The position numbers were made by a program, and so were the translations under genes. Shown piece by piece: positions 1-9,100 of a DNA stretch of 17,654 nt. The DNA is taken from contig JADKCF010000029.1 in assembly GCA_016714765.1 (NCBI GenBank), positions 1 to 17,654 of the forward strand, written 5' to 3'. How positions within the stretch are numbered: the stretch's first letter is position 1; each line of letters opens with the position of its first letter. The notes beneath the pieces are model-generated. The model was given only the letters and a program-made list of their open reading frames with translations. It made no database searches and was not told the origin of the DNA. The stretch comes from Saprospiraceae bacterium (GTDB taxonomy: Bacteria > Bacteroidota > Bacteroidia > Chitinophagales > Saprospiraceae).

Positions 1-1597
1 GTCCAAATAGTTATTTATGTCATCTGCAGATTTTGCAGCCAGCCTTCCTGCTGCCAAATACGGGTCAGGAAAGTTTTTTTCTGATAAAAGCATATTGTCA
101 GACCCAGGATATCCAAAGGTGGGAACAAAAAAGACTCTGTCTACATTGTTGATGACATCATTGGAGGTACGCATATAGGGGTATTCGATGGCTTTGCCCA
201 GCACCATTGCAAATTTTGCTTCTTTCCAATTTTTTTTAGCAAAGCCAGCCCAGTTCTTGACACTGACGAAGTGGCGGTCTATACCATATCCAAAATGATC
301 ATACAAATCCTGAATTTCCAGGATTTCTGTTTTATAATTGCCTCCTATGCTGCTACTCCTGTAGTCTGCATAATCCTTCACATAATTCGGCCCTGTCTCA
401 TAAAGTGATTTGTTGGATATTAGGATATATTGCTGACCAGTATATGCATATGACCTGGGTTTGAATACCGAAATGCCGCTTACTTTACGACTTCCATCAT
501 TTTCAGCTATCATGTAGTAGCCGGACTCAGCAGACGTAGGATTGACGATAACCTGCACTTTACCTGAATTAATTTTGGTACTGTATCTGATTTTATTGCT
601 GATGTCAAAAACATATACTGGCTGATTGTCTGATTTGAAAGCTGTAATATCCAGTAGCCTTTTGCCTGTCGCTGATGGCAGGTCAAAATTGTATTCCGAT
701 TTGTTACCGAAGTCAAAAGCTCTGGGATATTTCAGGCTCACATAGGCTATGGTATGCCTGTCATTGGTGCTTTGGATGTTTTTAAGATTCAGTGTATTGG
801 TAGCTTTTATTTCTGATTTATCCAGTGTATATGTGTGCTGAGTGGTCAGTCTGGGGTTGGTGAGCTTAGTATCCTTGAGCTGATTATTCCAGCTTATTTC
901 CAGATTGGAAACATGATTGTTTTGTCCGGTTCTAAATTTTAATACCGGGGCCGGGCCTGTTTCTACCAACAGTGAGACATTAAGTGATGTCGTGGAAGCC
1001 TGCTGTAATCCACTGCCAAACCCTTCGCTGGGTTCAAACTGAGAATACCTGATGTCACCGTCAACATTTTTAAAAAATGAGCCACTATACACTACTTTTT
1101 CAGTATGCTGGTAGTATGGAAATGGAGTTAATGTGATATTGTTATAGTCAGGGTTAACTAATGTATACCTTAAGTTGCTTGTCTCGGGTGAGATAGTAAG
1201 AAAATAAGCATTAGTGTCAGATACAAATGAATATTCAGGATTAAAAAGGTCTTTTTGCCAGTCATCAAACAAAAGTGAATCCAGGCCTATGGTATTTTTT
1301 TCGCCATAAAATTCTATGTAATCATTGGCACCAAAATCATTATCACTGACAAAGATGGCTTGTTCGTTTCAAAGTTGATGAGTTTCAGTGCAGTGCCCTG
1401 TATACCGGATTGAGGAAGCCTGCAGCTGTCAGTTCTTCATAGGTAACTTTGTATATGCCGTTTTGTGCCACTTTTATTTTGAAATAGGTTTTGGCGGGAT
1501 CTATCCACTCATTACCAAATTTTTGCTGAGCTTGTGTAACATGGCTGAAAGTAAACAGAACTGCAAATGATAAGAGTATTTTTCCAAAAGTATTCAT
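1..1597 (-). CDS. PorU-like C25 (gingipain-type) cysteine peptidase, 5' part, two frameshifts
   Basis: This is the N-terminal ~530 residues of a large secreted peptidase that runs off the left edge. It starts with a signal peptide (MNTFGKILLSFAVLFTFSHVTQAQQ) followed by the NEWIDPAKTYFKIKV segment typical of Bacteroidota C25/PorU-like proteins. After a long beta-rich prodomain, the C25 domain begins near 1-420, visible as YVKDYADYRSS, EIQDLYDHFGYGI, FVPTFGYPGSDN and PDPYLAAGRLA. The catalytic His and Cys would lie beyond the window. The frame breaks twice by one missing base: near 1418-1420 (restoring AAGLPQSGIQG) and in the T run at 1367-1369 (restoring FENEQAIFVSDNDFGANDY). Both look like homopolymer or doublet losses. 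PorU is the type IX secretion sortase; this protein may be that or a paralogous C25 protease, and I cannot tell which from this part. Confidence 0.8.
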
Positions 1598-1646
1598 ATT
1601 AAAAAATATTATAATGTGTTTTTATTTATAAATGATATCTTAACGA

Positions 1647-1654
1647 CAAAATTA
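1647..1654 (-). promoter_or_regulatory. possible -7 box for the C25 peptidase gene
   Basis: On the minus strand this reads TAATTTTG, matching the Bacteroidota -7 consensus TAnnTTTG, about 50 bp before the ATG at 1597. No convincing TTG -33 element is seen at the usual distance, so this is weak. Confidence 0.3.
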
Positions 1655-1763
1655 ATGCAAAAAATATGTTTGGCATGGAAAAAAATCAATTTTAACTAAA
1701 GATATACCATTTGTAGACGAAAAAAACCTGTTTCGGACACAGTTTCATGTAATTTTACTGGGC

Positions 1764-2456
1764 TCAATTATTTTCGATGACCAGCTTGAATCCAACGCCA
1801 TGTATATTGTCCAATTTTATATGTTCATCTCCTGAAAGATATTTGCGCAGCCTGCTGATGAAGACGTCCATACTCCTACCCAGGAAGTAATCATCTTCTC
1901 CCCAAAGTTTTTCGAGGATGAGACTTCTTTTTACCACGTTGTTTTTATGGTCCAGCAGCATTTTGAGCAGATCAGCTTCTTTTTGTGTCAGGCTTCTGTT
2001 GGTTCCCTCCAGAGACAGGATCAGGTTTCTGTAATCAAAATTATAAGCACCTACTTTATACTGATCATTGACAGAGACGGATACGTATTTTCGGCGCAGG
2101 AACACTTCTATTTTGAGGATAAGCTCTTCTATGCTGAATGGCTTTGTGATATAATCATCTGCACCGATTCTGAGACCATGGATTCTGTCGTCTTTCATAG
2201 ATTTGGCAGTGAGAAACAAAATAGGCACATTAGGATCTGTAGCCCGGATTTTTTCGGCTACGGCAAATCCGTCCATCTTGGGCAACATGACATCCAGTAT
2301 ACAAAGATCATAACTTTCATTGAAAAATGATTCGATGGCGCTTTCCCCATCCAAACAATGGTCTACTTTGTAGCCATGGAGCTCCAGATTGTCTTTGGTC
2401 ACAAAACTCAATGTTTCGTCGTCTTCCACGTACAAAATTTTTGATTTTTCGCTCAT
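1764..2456 (-). CDS. RprY-like OmpR-family response regulator
   Basis: A 230-residue DNA-binding response regulator. The receiver domain (about 1-120) has the acidic pair EDD at 11-13, the phospho-acceptor D55 in LCILDVMLPKMDGF, T83 in FLTAK and K105 in DDYITKPFS. The winged-helix domain (about 135-230) has the OmpR-type ending RSMDVFISRLRKYL...NIHGVGFKLV. The start at 2456 (MSEKSKILYVEDDE) is chosen because the longer in-frame extension lies inside the kinase gene. Its ATG overlaps the kinase TGA in an ATGA junction, so the two are almost certainly co-translated. The domain wording is very close to RprY of Bacteroides; the target genes cannot be read from the sequence. Confidence 0.9.
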   Translation of the reverse strand: MSEKSKILYVEDDETLSFVTKDNLELHGYKVDHCLDGESAIESFFNESYDLCILDVMLPKMDGFAVAEKIRATDPNVPILFLTAKSMKDDRIHGLRIGADDYITKPFSIEELILKIEVFLRRKYVSVSVNDQYKVGAYNFDYRNLILSLEGTNRSLTQKEADLLKMLLDHKNNVVKRSLILEKLWGEDDYFLGRSMDVFISRLRKYLSGDEHIKLDNIHGVGFKLVIENN

Positions 2457-3727
2457 ACTTCTTTTGATTTTGGTATAGTAATAATAAATTCTGAACCCAT
2501 TTTTGGTTCTGATTGAACTGCGATTTGCCATCCATGTGCAAGACAGATATTCCTGACATAAAACAAACCCAGTCCAAAGCCCTTGACATCATGAACATTG
2601 CCAGTAGACACCCTGTAAAATTTGTCAAAAAGTTTTTTCTGATGTTCTGCCTCGATGCCTATGCCGTGATCTTTAATACTAAGTAACACATCTTTGCCTG
2701 CATCGTTCAGAGATATTTCTACAATCGGAGATTCATTACTGTATTTTATAGCATTATCTATCATATTGGCTACTACATTGACAAAATGCAGCTTATCAGC
2801 GTTGATACTGACAGGAGAAATGTTGGAATTAAATGAAATATTTCCTTGCTTCATTTTCAGGGATTCATTGCTTATGATATCATTTAACGTTTGGTTGATC
2901 TCAAAGATTTCTTTTTTGAGTTCAATACTATCTTTTTCTAATCTGGCTACATTAAGTACTTTTTCCACTTGGCTGTTGAGACGCTGATTTTGTTCCCGTA
3001 TTATCTGAATGTATCTGCTGAGTCGGGTGTCATTTTTCAGATTCTGATCATTGGCCAGAAAGTCAGAAGCAATCTTGATAGATGAGATAGGGGTTTTAAA
3101 TTCATGGGTCATATTATTGATGAAGTCTTTTTGTAGCTCCGAAAGCCTTTTTTGTTCCATGATGACCCACATACTGTATAAAAAAAATACAATAGCCAGA
3201 ATAGAAAGCAAAGTTAGTGTCAGTGTCATATTTCTGTTGGCCAATAAAAAACTTTCGCGTTTTGGAAACCTGACTACAAAATAATACACCAGGTTATTAA
3301 ACTTTGGTAGTTTATTGGGGCGTTTGATTTCTTTTTCATCGGGATTTTCATTGCTGCAGTAATTGCCATATACCAGCTCGTCAGAGACACAATCATATAC
3401 AGCATATTCAAAATCAATGTTGAGGGACTGTTTGTTCATTTCCTGCAGGAGGTATTGCTCGAGGAGTCCGGCGTCTATGGCGCTGTTGATATTGACGGCA
3501 TAATAATTGGACGACCTACGCTGGATAAGGTTGGATTTTGGGAGCAATGTTTTTGTATATTTGGACATACGCTCGGCGACATTTCTGAGCACAATATTGA
3601 CAGTCTGATCAAATTCCTTGTCTTTGATATCCCAGGTTTTCAGAAGCCAGTAGGACTGGACAAATATGATACCTATGATAGACAATCCTCCCAATATGAT
3701 AAGTCTTCTGATTAAATTATTAGGCAT
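2453..3727 (-). CDS. RprX-like membrane sensor histidine kinase
   Basis: A 424-residue sensor kinase paired with the following regulator. It has two membrane helices (about residues 8-28 and 168-190) enclosing a ~140-residue periplasmic domain with two Cys (113, 124). The HisKA box follows, with H208 in NNMTHEFKTPISS. The ATPase domain has the N box NMIDNAIKYSNE, G1 DHGIGIE, F box KLFDKFYRV and G2 GFGLGLFYV. There is no PAS or HAMP domain that I recognise. The start at 3727 (MPNNLIRRLI) puts the first helix at the N-terminus; a start at 3778 would add 17 residues reaching back into the divergent promoter region. It is transcribed divergently from the DUF4271 gene and ends in a 4-base overlap with the regulator. 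The signal sensed is unknown. Confidence 0.9.
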   Translation of the reverse strand: MPNNLIRRLIILGGLSIIGIIFVQSYWLLKTWDIKDKEFDQTVNIVLRNVAERMSKYTKTLLPKSNLIQRRSSNYYAVNINSAIDAGLLEQYLLQEMNKQSLNIDFEYAVYDCVSDELVYGNYCSNENPDEKEIKRPNKLPKFNNLVYYFVVRFPKRESFLLANRNMTLTLTLLSILAIVFFLYSMWVIMEQKRLSELQKDFINNMTHEFKTPISSIKIASDFLANDQNLKNDTRLSRYIQIIREQNQRLNSQVEKVLNVARLEKDSIELKKEIFEINQTLNDIISNESLKMKQGNISFNSNISPVSINADKLHFVNVVANMIDNAIKYSNESPIVEISLNDAGKDVLLSIKDHGIGIEAEHQKKLFDKFYRVSTGNVHDVKGFGLGLFYVRNICLAHGWQIAVQSEPKMGSEFIITIPKSKEV

Positions 3728-3746
3728 TATGTCATTTTTTCTAGCC

Positions 3747-3754
3747 CAAAGATA
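3747..3754 (-). promoter_or_regulatory. -7 promoter box for the kinase-regulator operon
   Basis: On the minus strand this is TATCTTTG, a perfect fit to TAnnTTTG, 20 bp upstream of the kinase ATG at 3727. A TTG at the expected -33 distance was not found. The same octamer precedes metG and paaE in this window. Confidence 0.45.
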
Positions 3755-3771
3755 AGAAGTTAAACGCAAAA

Positions 3772-3802
3772 TTGACATATCTGAAGATATTTCCTAATTT
3801 TG
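3772..3802 (+). promoter_or_regulatory. Bacteroidota-type promoter for the DUF4271 gene
   Basis: TTG at 3772-3774 and TAATTTTG at 3795-3802 are separated by 20 bp, matching the Bacteroidota -33/-7 arrangement. The -7 box ends only 7 bp before the ATG at 3810, so the transcript would have almost no leader. Confidence 0.55.
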
Positions 3803-3809
3803 AGCCCTT

Positions 3810-4807
3810 ATGAGAGTTTTATTGATACATCAAAGAAGATTTTATTTATCCGGATGGCTTGTCCTGATGCTGTGTAGTATGGCATTGGCTCAAAGCAGGA
3901 GTAATCCCTTTGAGATCAAGCCAAGACTCAAAACTATGCAAATAGTGGATACGCTGATGCCGTCGCTGCCCACTAATGCCACAGTAAGTGGCAGCATTGA
4001 TACGTTGGGTGCGGGTAGTGTAGATAGCTTGTCGGGTGTCCAAAAATCAGCTGTAGCCAACGGTGGCTCTCTCTCATCTGACAATCCCTTCGAAGTAGAT
4101 CATGTGCCTATCAGGAGATCTCCTACAGCCAAACGAACAGAAAATCTTCAAAAACAAGCTGATAATACACAGGTGTCTAATGGTTTTTTATTCTGGTTTT
4201 GTTGCTGACATCCGGATTGCTGGCAGTAGTACTGAATTCAAAATCAAAAGCAGTAGGTATTCTGTTCAGATCTATTTTTAATGAAAACATGCTGAAACTT
4301 TTTCAGCGCGAAGAACAAACAAAGGTATCGACTTATCTGATATTGCTATACTTCATATTTATTGTCAATGTTGCAATTTATGTCTATCTGGTCAGTGCAC
4401 ATTTTGGAGGTCCAAAAGGTATATTCGTTTTTTTGATGATATTGCTGGGAGCGTTTATCGTGTATCTGGTCAGGCATTTAGGACTTTTTTTGTTCGGAAA
4501 TACTTTTATGGTTGCAAAAAATACGGAGCTTTACAGTTTTACCATCATGGTTTTCAATCAGTTTGCAGGGGTAATATTGATAGGGATCAATTTTTTACTT
4601 GCATTTGGGCCGGAGGGTGTACAGGAATTCATGATTTGGGCATCTTTCATTTTTATAGGACTTTTAATACTTTTAAGGACATTCAGAGGAATATTTATTG
4701 TCTCCGAACATTTGGGGGATAGAATATTCCAAATTATTATTTACCTTTGTGCCTTCGAAATAGCACCTATCCTGATTTTAATTAAAACATTATTGAAATT
4801 CGGTTAA
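3810..4807 (+). CDS. DUF4271 family membrane protein, one frameshift
   Basis: Restored by adding one T to the run at 4197-4200, this is a 332-residue protein; as it stands the frame closes at FWFCC-stop and reopens at LLLTSGLLAVVL. It starts with a signal-like hydrophobic stretch (about 13-27, ending ALAQS). A polar Ser/Thr-rich periplasmic region follows, with the same NPFE motif twice (residues 32-35 and 92-95). About six membrane helices come next, including LILLYFIFIVNVAIYVYLV and FQIIIYLCAFEIAPILILI. Bacteroidota genomes often carry a DUF4271 gene directly before hemD, as here. The function is unknown; location suggests the inner membrane and possibly a link to tetrapyrrole synthesis, which is inference only. 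Confidence 0.8.
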
Positions 4808-4863
4808 GCTTTTTCTTTTAAGGACGACAATAAGACAACTTGAAAAGTAGTTTTAAAAAAGGT

Positions 4864-4899
4864 ATGACTGTAAAATTTATTAGCAAACTAATTGATTAA
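4864..4899 (+). other. possible 11-codon upstream ORF before hemD
   Basis: A mini-ORF MTVKFISKLID ends with TAA at 4897-4899, immediately followed by the hemD ATG at 4900. Such direct abutment would allow translational coupling or a leader-peptide effect. It is short enough to be chance. Confidence 0.2.
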
Positions 4900-5700
4900 A
4901 TGGCAAGTAAGAGCACCGCTTCTCAGATTGAACCCCAATACATCGAAAAACATAATCCCGTAAAATCTCTTTTAATTTCGCAGCCAAAACCAGAGGACAA
5001 GTCCCCTTACTACGATATGGAATTAAAATGGAATCTGAAAATAGATTGGAGGCCATTTATCCAGGTAGCGCCTGTCACAGAAAAGGAATTTCGAAAAAAC
5101 AGGATAAGTCTGGCAGATTTTCCGTGTATCATTTTCAACAGTAAAGGTGCTGTGGATAATTTTTTCAGATTGGCGGAAGAGACCAGGGCCAGGATTTCAC
5201 AGGATACAAGATATTTTTGTCTATCAGAGGCAATTGCCAATTATTTGCAAAAATTTATTCTTTACAGGAAGAGGAAGGTCTTTGTGGGAAAAAGGATGGC
5301 TGAGGACCTGGCACATTACTTTAATAAATACAAAAACGAAAAATTTCTATTACCGTGCTCTAATCTGGGCTCCACTGAAATCGTGAGTTATCTGGAAAAG
5401 ATGAATATCAATCATACTGAGGTAGTGATGTACAATACTGTTTCGGCAGACTTGTCGGATCTTAGTGATGTGTATTATGATGTTTTGGCATTTTTTAGTC
5501 CACAGGGTATTCAGTCACTCTTCGAAAATTTTCCTGATTTTGCCCAAAACAATACAAGAATAGCGGTATTCGGCAATACTACCTGCAAGGCGGCAGAAGA
5601 AAAAGGTCTCTTTGTAAATATCAAGGCACCAACACCTGAAGCACCTTCGATGAATAAAGCATTGGAAAATTATATCATCAAAGCCAATGGCCCCAAATAA
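4900..5700 (+). CDS. hemD: uroporphyrinogen-III synthase (HemD family)
   Basis: A 266-residue cytosolic protein of the HemD fold, which cyclises hydroxymethylbilane to uroporphyrinogen III in haem and sirohaem synthesis. Recognition rests on the Bacteroidota version of the family: KSLLISQPKPEDKSPYYD at the start of domain 1, PCIIFNSKGAVDNFF, YFCLSEAIANYLQ, and in domain 2 KFLLPCSNLG, VVMYNTVSAD, DVLAFFSPQGIQSLF and RIAVFGNTTCKAAEEKG. HemD sequences diverge strongly, so this fits the family rather than being identified by active-site residues. The first ~20 residues (MASKSTASQIEPQY...) are a polar extension before the fold. It follows the DUF4271 gene by 92 bp and precedes the Nudix gene by 36 bp. 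Confidence 0.8.
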   Translation: MASKSTASQIEPQYIEKHNPVKSLLISQPKPEDKSPYYDMELKWNLKIDWRPFIQVAPVTEKEFRKNRISLADFPCIIFNSKGAVDNFFRLAEETRARISQDTRYFCLSEAIANYLQKFILYRKRKVFVGKRMAEDLAHYFNKYKNEKFLLPCSNLGSTEIVSYLEKMNINHTEVVMYNTVSADLSDLSDVYYDVLAFFSPQGIQSLFENFPDFAQNNTRIAVFGNTTCKAAEEKGLFVNIKAPTPEAPSMNKALENYIIKANGPK

Positions 5701-5736
5701 TATATACGCTCTGTTTTTTCACCAAGTTGTGACAAG

Positions 5737-6363
5737 ATGGATGTAAAATTTATACAAGCACTTGAAAAGAGACTGTACCAGGATCTGCCGGGGGCAGAAG
5801 TACAAAATATCATGGCGCCTGAAGGAAGTGAGAGATATCGGCAAGTGACGCAGGATCATAAGGTGGCATGCGTAATGGCTTTGTTGTTTCCCAAAGATAA
5901 CGAATGGTACATCAGCCTTATAGAGCGCACAGACAGGCATCCCGATGACAAGCATGGTGGGCAGATCAGTTTTCCGGGAGGCAAACTGAATGAAAGTGAT
6001 TGTTCATATGAAGATTGTGCTCTCAGAGAGACATATGAAGAAATAGGAGTTGCTCCCGAATCTATTGGTATTCTGGGTGGATTATCACCCGTTTTTGTGT
6101 ATGTCAGCAATTTTCTCGTGCATCCTTTTGTAGGTTTCACTACCGAATATCCGAGATTTTCCAGGCAGGAATCAGAGGTTCAAAACATCATAGAGGTACC
6201 AGTCATGCATTTTATAAAGGCTAAGAATAAAGGCTTCGCTGATATAGAAATAAGGGATATAGTACTCAAAAACACACCCTATTATGATGTCAATGGACAC
6301 AAACTATGGGGTGCAACAGCAATGATGATCAGCGAGCTGGAGCATATCATAAAAGAAATGTAA
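5737..6363 (+). CDS. Nudix hydrolase, probable CoA pyrophosphatase
   Basis: A 208-residue Nudix protein. The UPF0035-type lead-in HGGQISFPGGKLNESD (about residues 73-88) is followed by ALRETYEEIGV, giving R97, E98, E101 and E102 of the Nudix helix that binds the catalytic metal. The GGQxSFPGG signature marks the CoA pyrophosphatase branch (NudL-like, human NUDT7/8-like), which splits coenzyme A into 3',5'-ADP and 4'-phosphopantetheine. The substrate is inferred from this signature. There is no signal peptide, so it should act in the cytosol. It lies 36 bp after hemD and 160 bp before metG, which has its own promoter box. Confidence 0.85.
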   Translation: MDVKFIQALEKRLYQDLPGAEVQNIMAPEGSERYRQVTQDHKVACVMALLFPKDNEWYISLIERTDRHPDDKHGGQISFPGGKLNESDCSYEDCALRETYEEIGVAPESIGILGGLSPVFVYVSNFLVHPFVGFTTEYPRFSRQESEVQNIIEVPVMHFIKAKNKGFADIEIRDIVLKNTPYYDVNGHKLWGATAMMISELEHIIKEM

Positions 6364-6492
6364 CGTAATCCTCCTTGCTTATTGCCTCAAAAAGCTTCTG
6401 ATACGCAATTTCCATTTTTACCTGAAAGTGTTTATAATTGGCACTGACTGAGAATACCTGCTTTCTCTTCATATTATATATAATTATTTCTA

Positions 6493-6500
6493 TATCTTTG
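6493..6500 (+). promoter_or_regulatory. -7 promoter box for metG
   Basis: TATCTTTG matches TAnnTTTG exactly and ends 23 bp before the metG ATG at 6524. No clear TTG -33 element is visible about 20 bp upstream. Confidence 0.45.
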
Positions 6501-6523
6501 CCGTTTGAATATATTCCGGTATT

Positions 6524-8677
6524 ATGAGACAATTTAAACGGTACCTTGTGACATCTGCCCTGCCTTATGCCAACGGTCCATTGCACATTGGGCACCTTGC
6601 CGGTGCGTATCTTTCGGCTGATGTCTATGTGCGGTTTCAGAGATTGATGGGTAAAGATATTCTATTCATTTGCGGCTCTGACGAACATGGTGCTGCCATC
6701 ACCATCAAAGCCATGAAAGAGGGGGTGTCACCCCAACAAATTGTAGACCAATACCACGAAATATTTAAAGAAACATTTTCACGAATGGGTGTATCATTTG
6801 ATATGTACCATCGCACATCAGCGCCTTTGCACCACGAAACATCACAGGAGTTTTTCAGCACATTGTACAACAAAGGTGAGTTTGACGAAAAGGAAACAGA
6901 GCAGTATTATGATGAGGAAGCTGGTCAATTCCTTGCCGACAGATACATCATGGGTACATGTCCGAAGTGCGGGCATACAGAAGCATATGGAGATCAGTGC
7001 GAAAAGTGTGGTTCGTCCCTCAATCCCACAGACCTGATAGACCCTGTATCCAAACTTTCAGGTAAAAAACCTATCTTAAAAAAGACCCTGCACTGGTATC
7101 TGCCACTGGATAAATATGAGTCATGGCTACGTGAGTGGGTAGAGACCGGAGTATGTGATGGTCAGCAGCTGCACGATCCTGAAGATTGGAAAAACCATGT
7201 CCTGGGACAATGTAAGTCATGGCTGGATGGAGGGCTGCAGCCCAGAGCTATGACAAGAGATCTCGACTGGGGTGTGGATGTACCGGATGATATCAAAGGA
7301 CATGAAGGCAAAAAGCTCTATGTCTGGATGGATGCTCCTATAGGATATATATCATCTACCAAACAATGGGCTAAGGACCATAAAAAGGATTGGAAAAAAT
7401 ACTGGCAGAACCAGGAAACAGCACTTATACATTTTATAGGAAAGGACAATATAGTCTTCCACTGTCTAATCTTTCCCGCTATATTAAAAGCACATGGAAA
7501 TTATATACTTCCTGTCAATGTACCCGCCAATCAGTTTATGAATCTCGAAGGCCGCAAGATATCCACCTCCCGCAACTGGGCAGTATGGGTCCACGAGTAC
7601 CTGAATGAAATCCCCGACAGGCAGGATGAACTCAGATATGTGATGATAAAAAACATGCCGGAGCAAAAAGACAGCGAGTTTACCTGGAAAGGATATCAGG
7701 ATGCCAATAATAATGAGTTGGTCAATAATCTGGCCAATTTTGTCAACAGGGTAATCGTGCTTACCCACAAATATTATGATGGCAAAGTTCCGGACTTTGA
7801 TGAGTCGATAGATCTTGTCGGGCCGGACGGACCTATGGAGTCTTCTTATCATGACTCTGAAATGCTCAGATTATTCGATGATATTCATGAAATGTGCGAC
7901 TACATACGTGCTTATGATTTCAGGTCTGCACTCAGAGTACTGATGGATATTTCTACCAAAGGTAATCAGATATTGCAATTTAATGAACCCTGGAAAGCTA
8001 TCAAAGAAGATCCGGACACAGTCAAAGTAGTGATGAATCTTTGTTTACAGTATGTGGCTGCCATTGGTGTCATATGCAGACCATTTATGCCCTTCACCTC
8101 GGACAAAATAAGAATATTGCTCAACCAGAAAGCCATAGTGGAAAAAGGTGAACTCGAAAAAATGCTGGACGTACTGTCTGAAGGGGATTGCCTGCTCAAA
8201 AAGGGACATAAAATCGGACAAGCAGTACATCTATTCACCAGGATAGACGACGAAGTCATACAAAAGCAAATGGCGAAACTTCAATCTACTCTCGTGGAGG
8301 ATACGGCTCCGGAGGTACCTGATCAGCCTTCTGTAGCAGAAGCAATCAAACCGGTCGTTTCTTACGAAGATTTTGTAAAAATGGATATCCGTACTGCTAC
8401 CATCATCGCAGCGGAAAAAATAGAAAAGGCAGATAAATTGTTGAAATTGACCCTGGATCTGGGCTTTGAACATCGTACGGTGGTCTCAGGTATTGCACAG
8501 CATTACACTGCAGAGCAAGTGGTCGGTCGCAAAGTGAGCCTGCTTGCCAACCTGGCTCCACGCAAAATGAAGGGAGTAGATTCTCAGGGTATGATATTGA
8601 TGGCAGAGAATAGTAACGGCAAACTGAGTTTTGTCAGTCCTGACGATCATTGGGAAAATGGACAATCCATCAAATAA
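6524..8677 (+). CDS. metG: methionyl-tRNA synthetase with C-terminal tRNA-binding domain
   Basis: A 717-residue class I synthetase that charges tRNA-Met. The Rossmann core carries PYANGPLHIGHLAGAYL with the HIGH box at residues 21-24. The inserted zinc knuckle is CPKCGHTEAYGDQCEKCG (Cys near 146, 149, 159, 162). The KMSKS loop is the variant GRKISTSRNW near residue 347. The anticodon-binding helices follow, and from about residue 610 there is an EMAP/Trbp111-type OB domain (YEDFVKMDIRTATI...VVSGIAQHY...LLANLAPRKMKG) that aids dimerisation and tRNA binding. It is full length with no frameshift. The last base of its TAA is the first base of the ATG of the next gene. Confidence 0.97.
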   Translation: MRQFKRYLVTSALPYANGPLHIGHLAGAYLSADVYVRFQRLMGKDILFICGSDEHGAAITIKAMKEGVSPQQIVDQYHEIFKETFSRMGVSFDMYHRTSAPLHHETSQEFFSTLYNKGEFDEKETEQYYDEEAGQFLADRYIMGTCPKCGHTEAYGDQCEKCGSSLNPTDLIDPVSKLSGKKPILKKTLHWYLPLDKYESWLREWVETGVCDGQQLHDPEDWKNHVLGQCKSWLDGGLQPRAMTRDLDWGVDVPDDIKGHEGKKLYVWMDAPIGYISSTKQWAKDHKKDWKKYWQNQETALIHFIGKDNIVFHCLIFPAILKAHGNYILPVNVPANQFMNLEGRKISTSRNWAVWVHEYLNEIPDRQDELRYVMIKNMPEQKDSEFTWKGYQDANNNELVNNLANFVNRVIVLTHKYYDGKVPDFDESIDLVGPDGPMESSYHDSEMLRLFDDIHEMCDYIRAYDFRSALRVLMDISTKGNQILQFNEPWKAIKEDPDTVKVVMNLCLQYVAAIGVICRPFMPFTSDKIRILLNQKAIVEKGELEKMLDVLSEGDCLLKKGHKIGQAVHLFTRIDDEVIQKQMAKLQSTLVEDTAPEVPDQPSVAEAIKPVVSYEDFVKMDIRTATIIAAEKIEKADKLLKLTLDLGFEHRTVVSGIAQHYTAEQVVGRKVSLLANLAPRKMKGVDSQGMILMAENSNGKLSFVSPDDHWENGQSIK

Positions 8678-9087
8678 TGATACAGGCAGAAACAATCCTT
8701 AAAAAACACCGGCTGAGAGTGACTCAGTTCAGAGTGGATGTAGTAGAAATATTTGCCTCTGCCGGCAGAGCACTGTCCTCTCCTGATATTGAAGAAAAAT
8801 TGAAGGATGCTGACAGGATCACACTTTACAGAACTTTAAAAAGCTTTGAGGATAAGGGAATCATTCATAAGGCCATAGATGGTACCATTGTTCAGAAATA
8901 CGCCCTGTGCGAAGCTCATTGTGATGAACATCATCATCACGACGAACATGTACATTTCCATTGTGAAAGCTGCGAAAATACTTTTTGCCTTGAACGTGTG
9001 TTTGTGCCAAAGGTTGACTTACCAGCTGGATTCAGCGTAACCCAAACCAATATGATCGTTCATGGTATTTGCGAAAAGTGTAAATAA
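8677..9087 (+). CDS. Fur/Zur-family metal-dependent transcriptional regulator
   Basis: A 136-residue Fur-family repressor. The N-terminal winged helix includes HRLRVTQFRVDVVEIF and the recognition segment DRITLYRTLKSFEDKGII. The His-rich metal-binding loop is HCDEHHHHDEHVHFHC (about 81-96). Two CxxC pairs (C96/C99 and C132/C135) form the structural zinc site. The start at 8677 is preferred because it overlaps the metG stop by one base (TAATG) and gives a standard length; an in-frame ATG at 8650 lies within metG. The metal (iron or zinc) cannot be settled from sequence. It converges on paaC with a 13-bp gap. Confidence 0.88.
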   Translation: MIQAETILKKHRLRVTQFRVDVVEIFASAGRALSSPDIEEKLKDADRITLYRTLKSFEDKGIIHKAIDGTIVQKYALCEAHCDEHHHHDEHVHFHCESCENTFCLERVFVPKVDLPAGFSVTQTNMIVHGICEKCK

Positions 9088-9100
9088 CTCTTACTTTCCA

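Noticed and set aside
1700..1763. Rho-independent terminator after the response regulator
   Set aside because: The minus strand has a T run after 1730, but the preceding sequence gives only 4-bp arms (CTGT/ACAG), too weak to call.
6347..6595. Minus-strand open frame of 82 codons between the Nudix gene and metG
   Set aside because: Half of it is antisense to metG and it overlaps the Nudix 3' end; the intergenic 41-codon part (MKRKQVFSVSANYKHFQVKM...) has no family I recognise and lacks a clear promoter. It cannot be excluded as a small gene.
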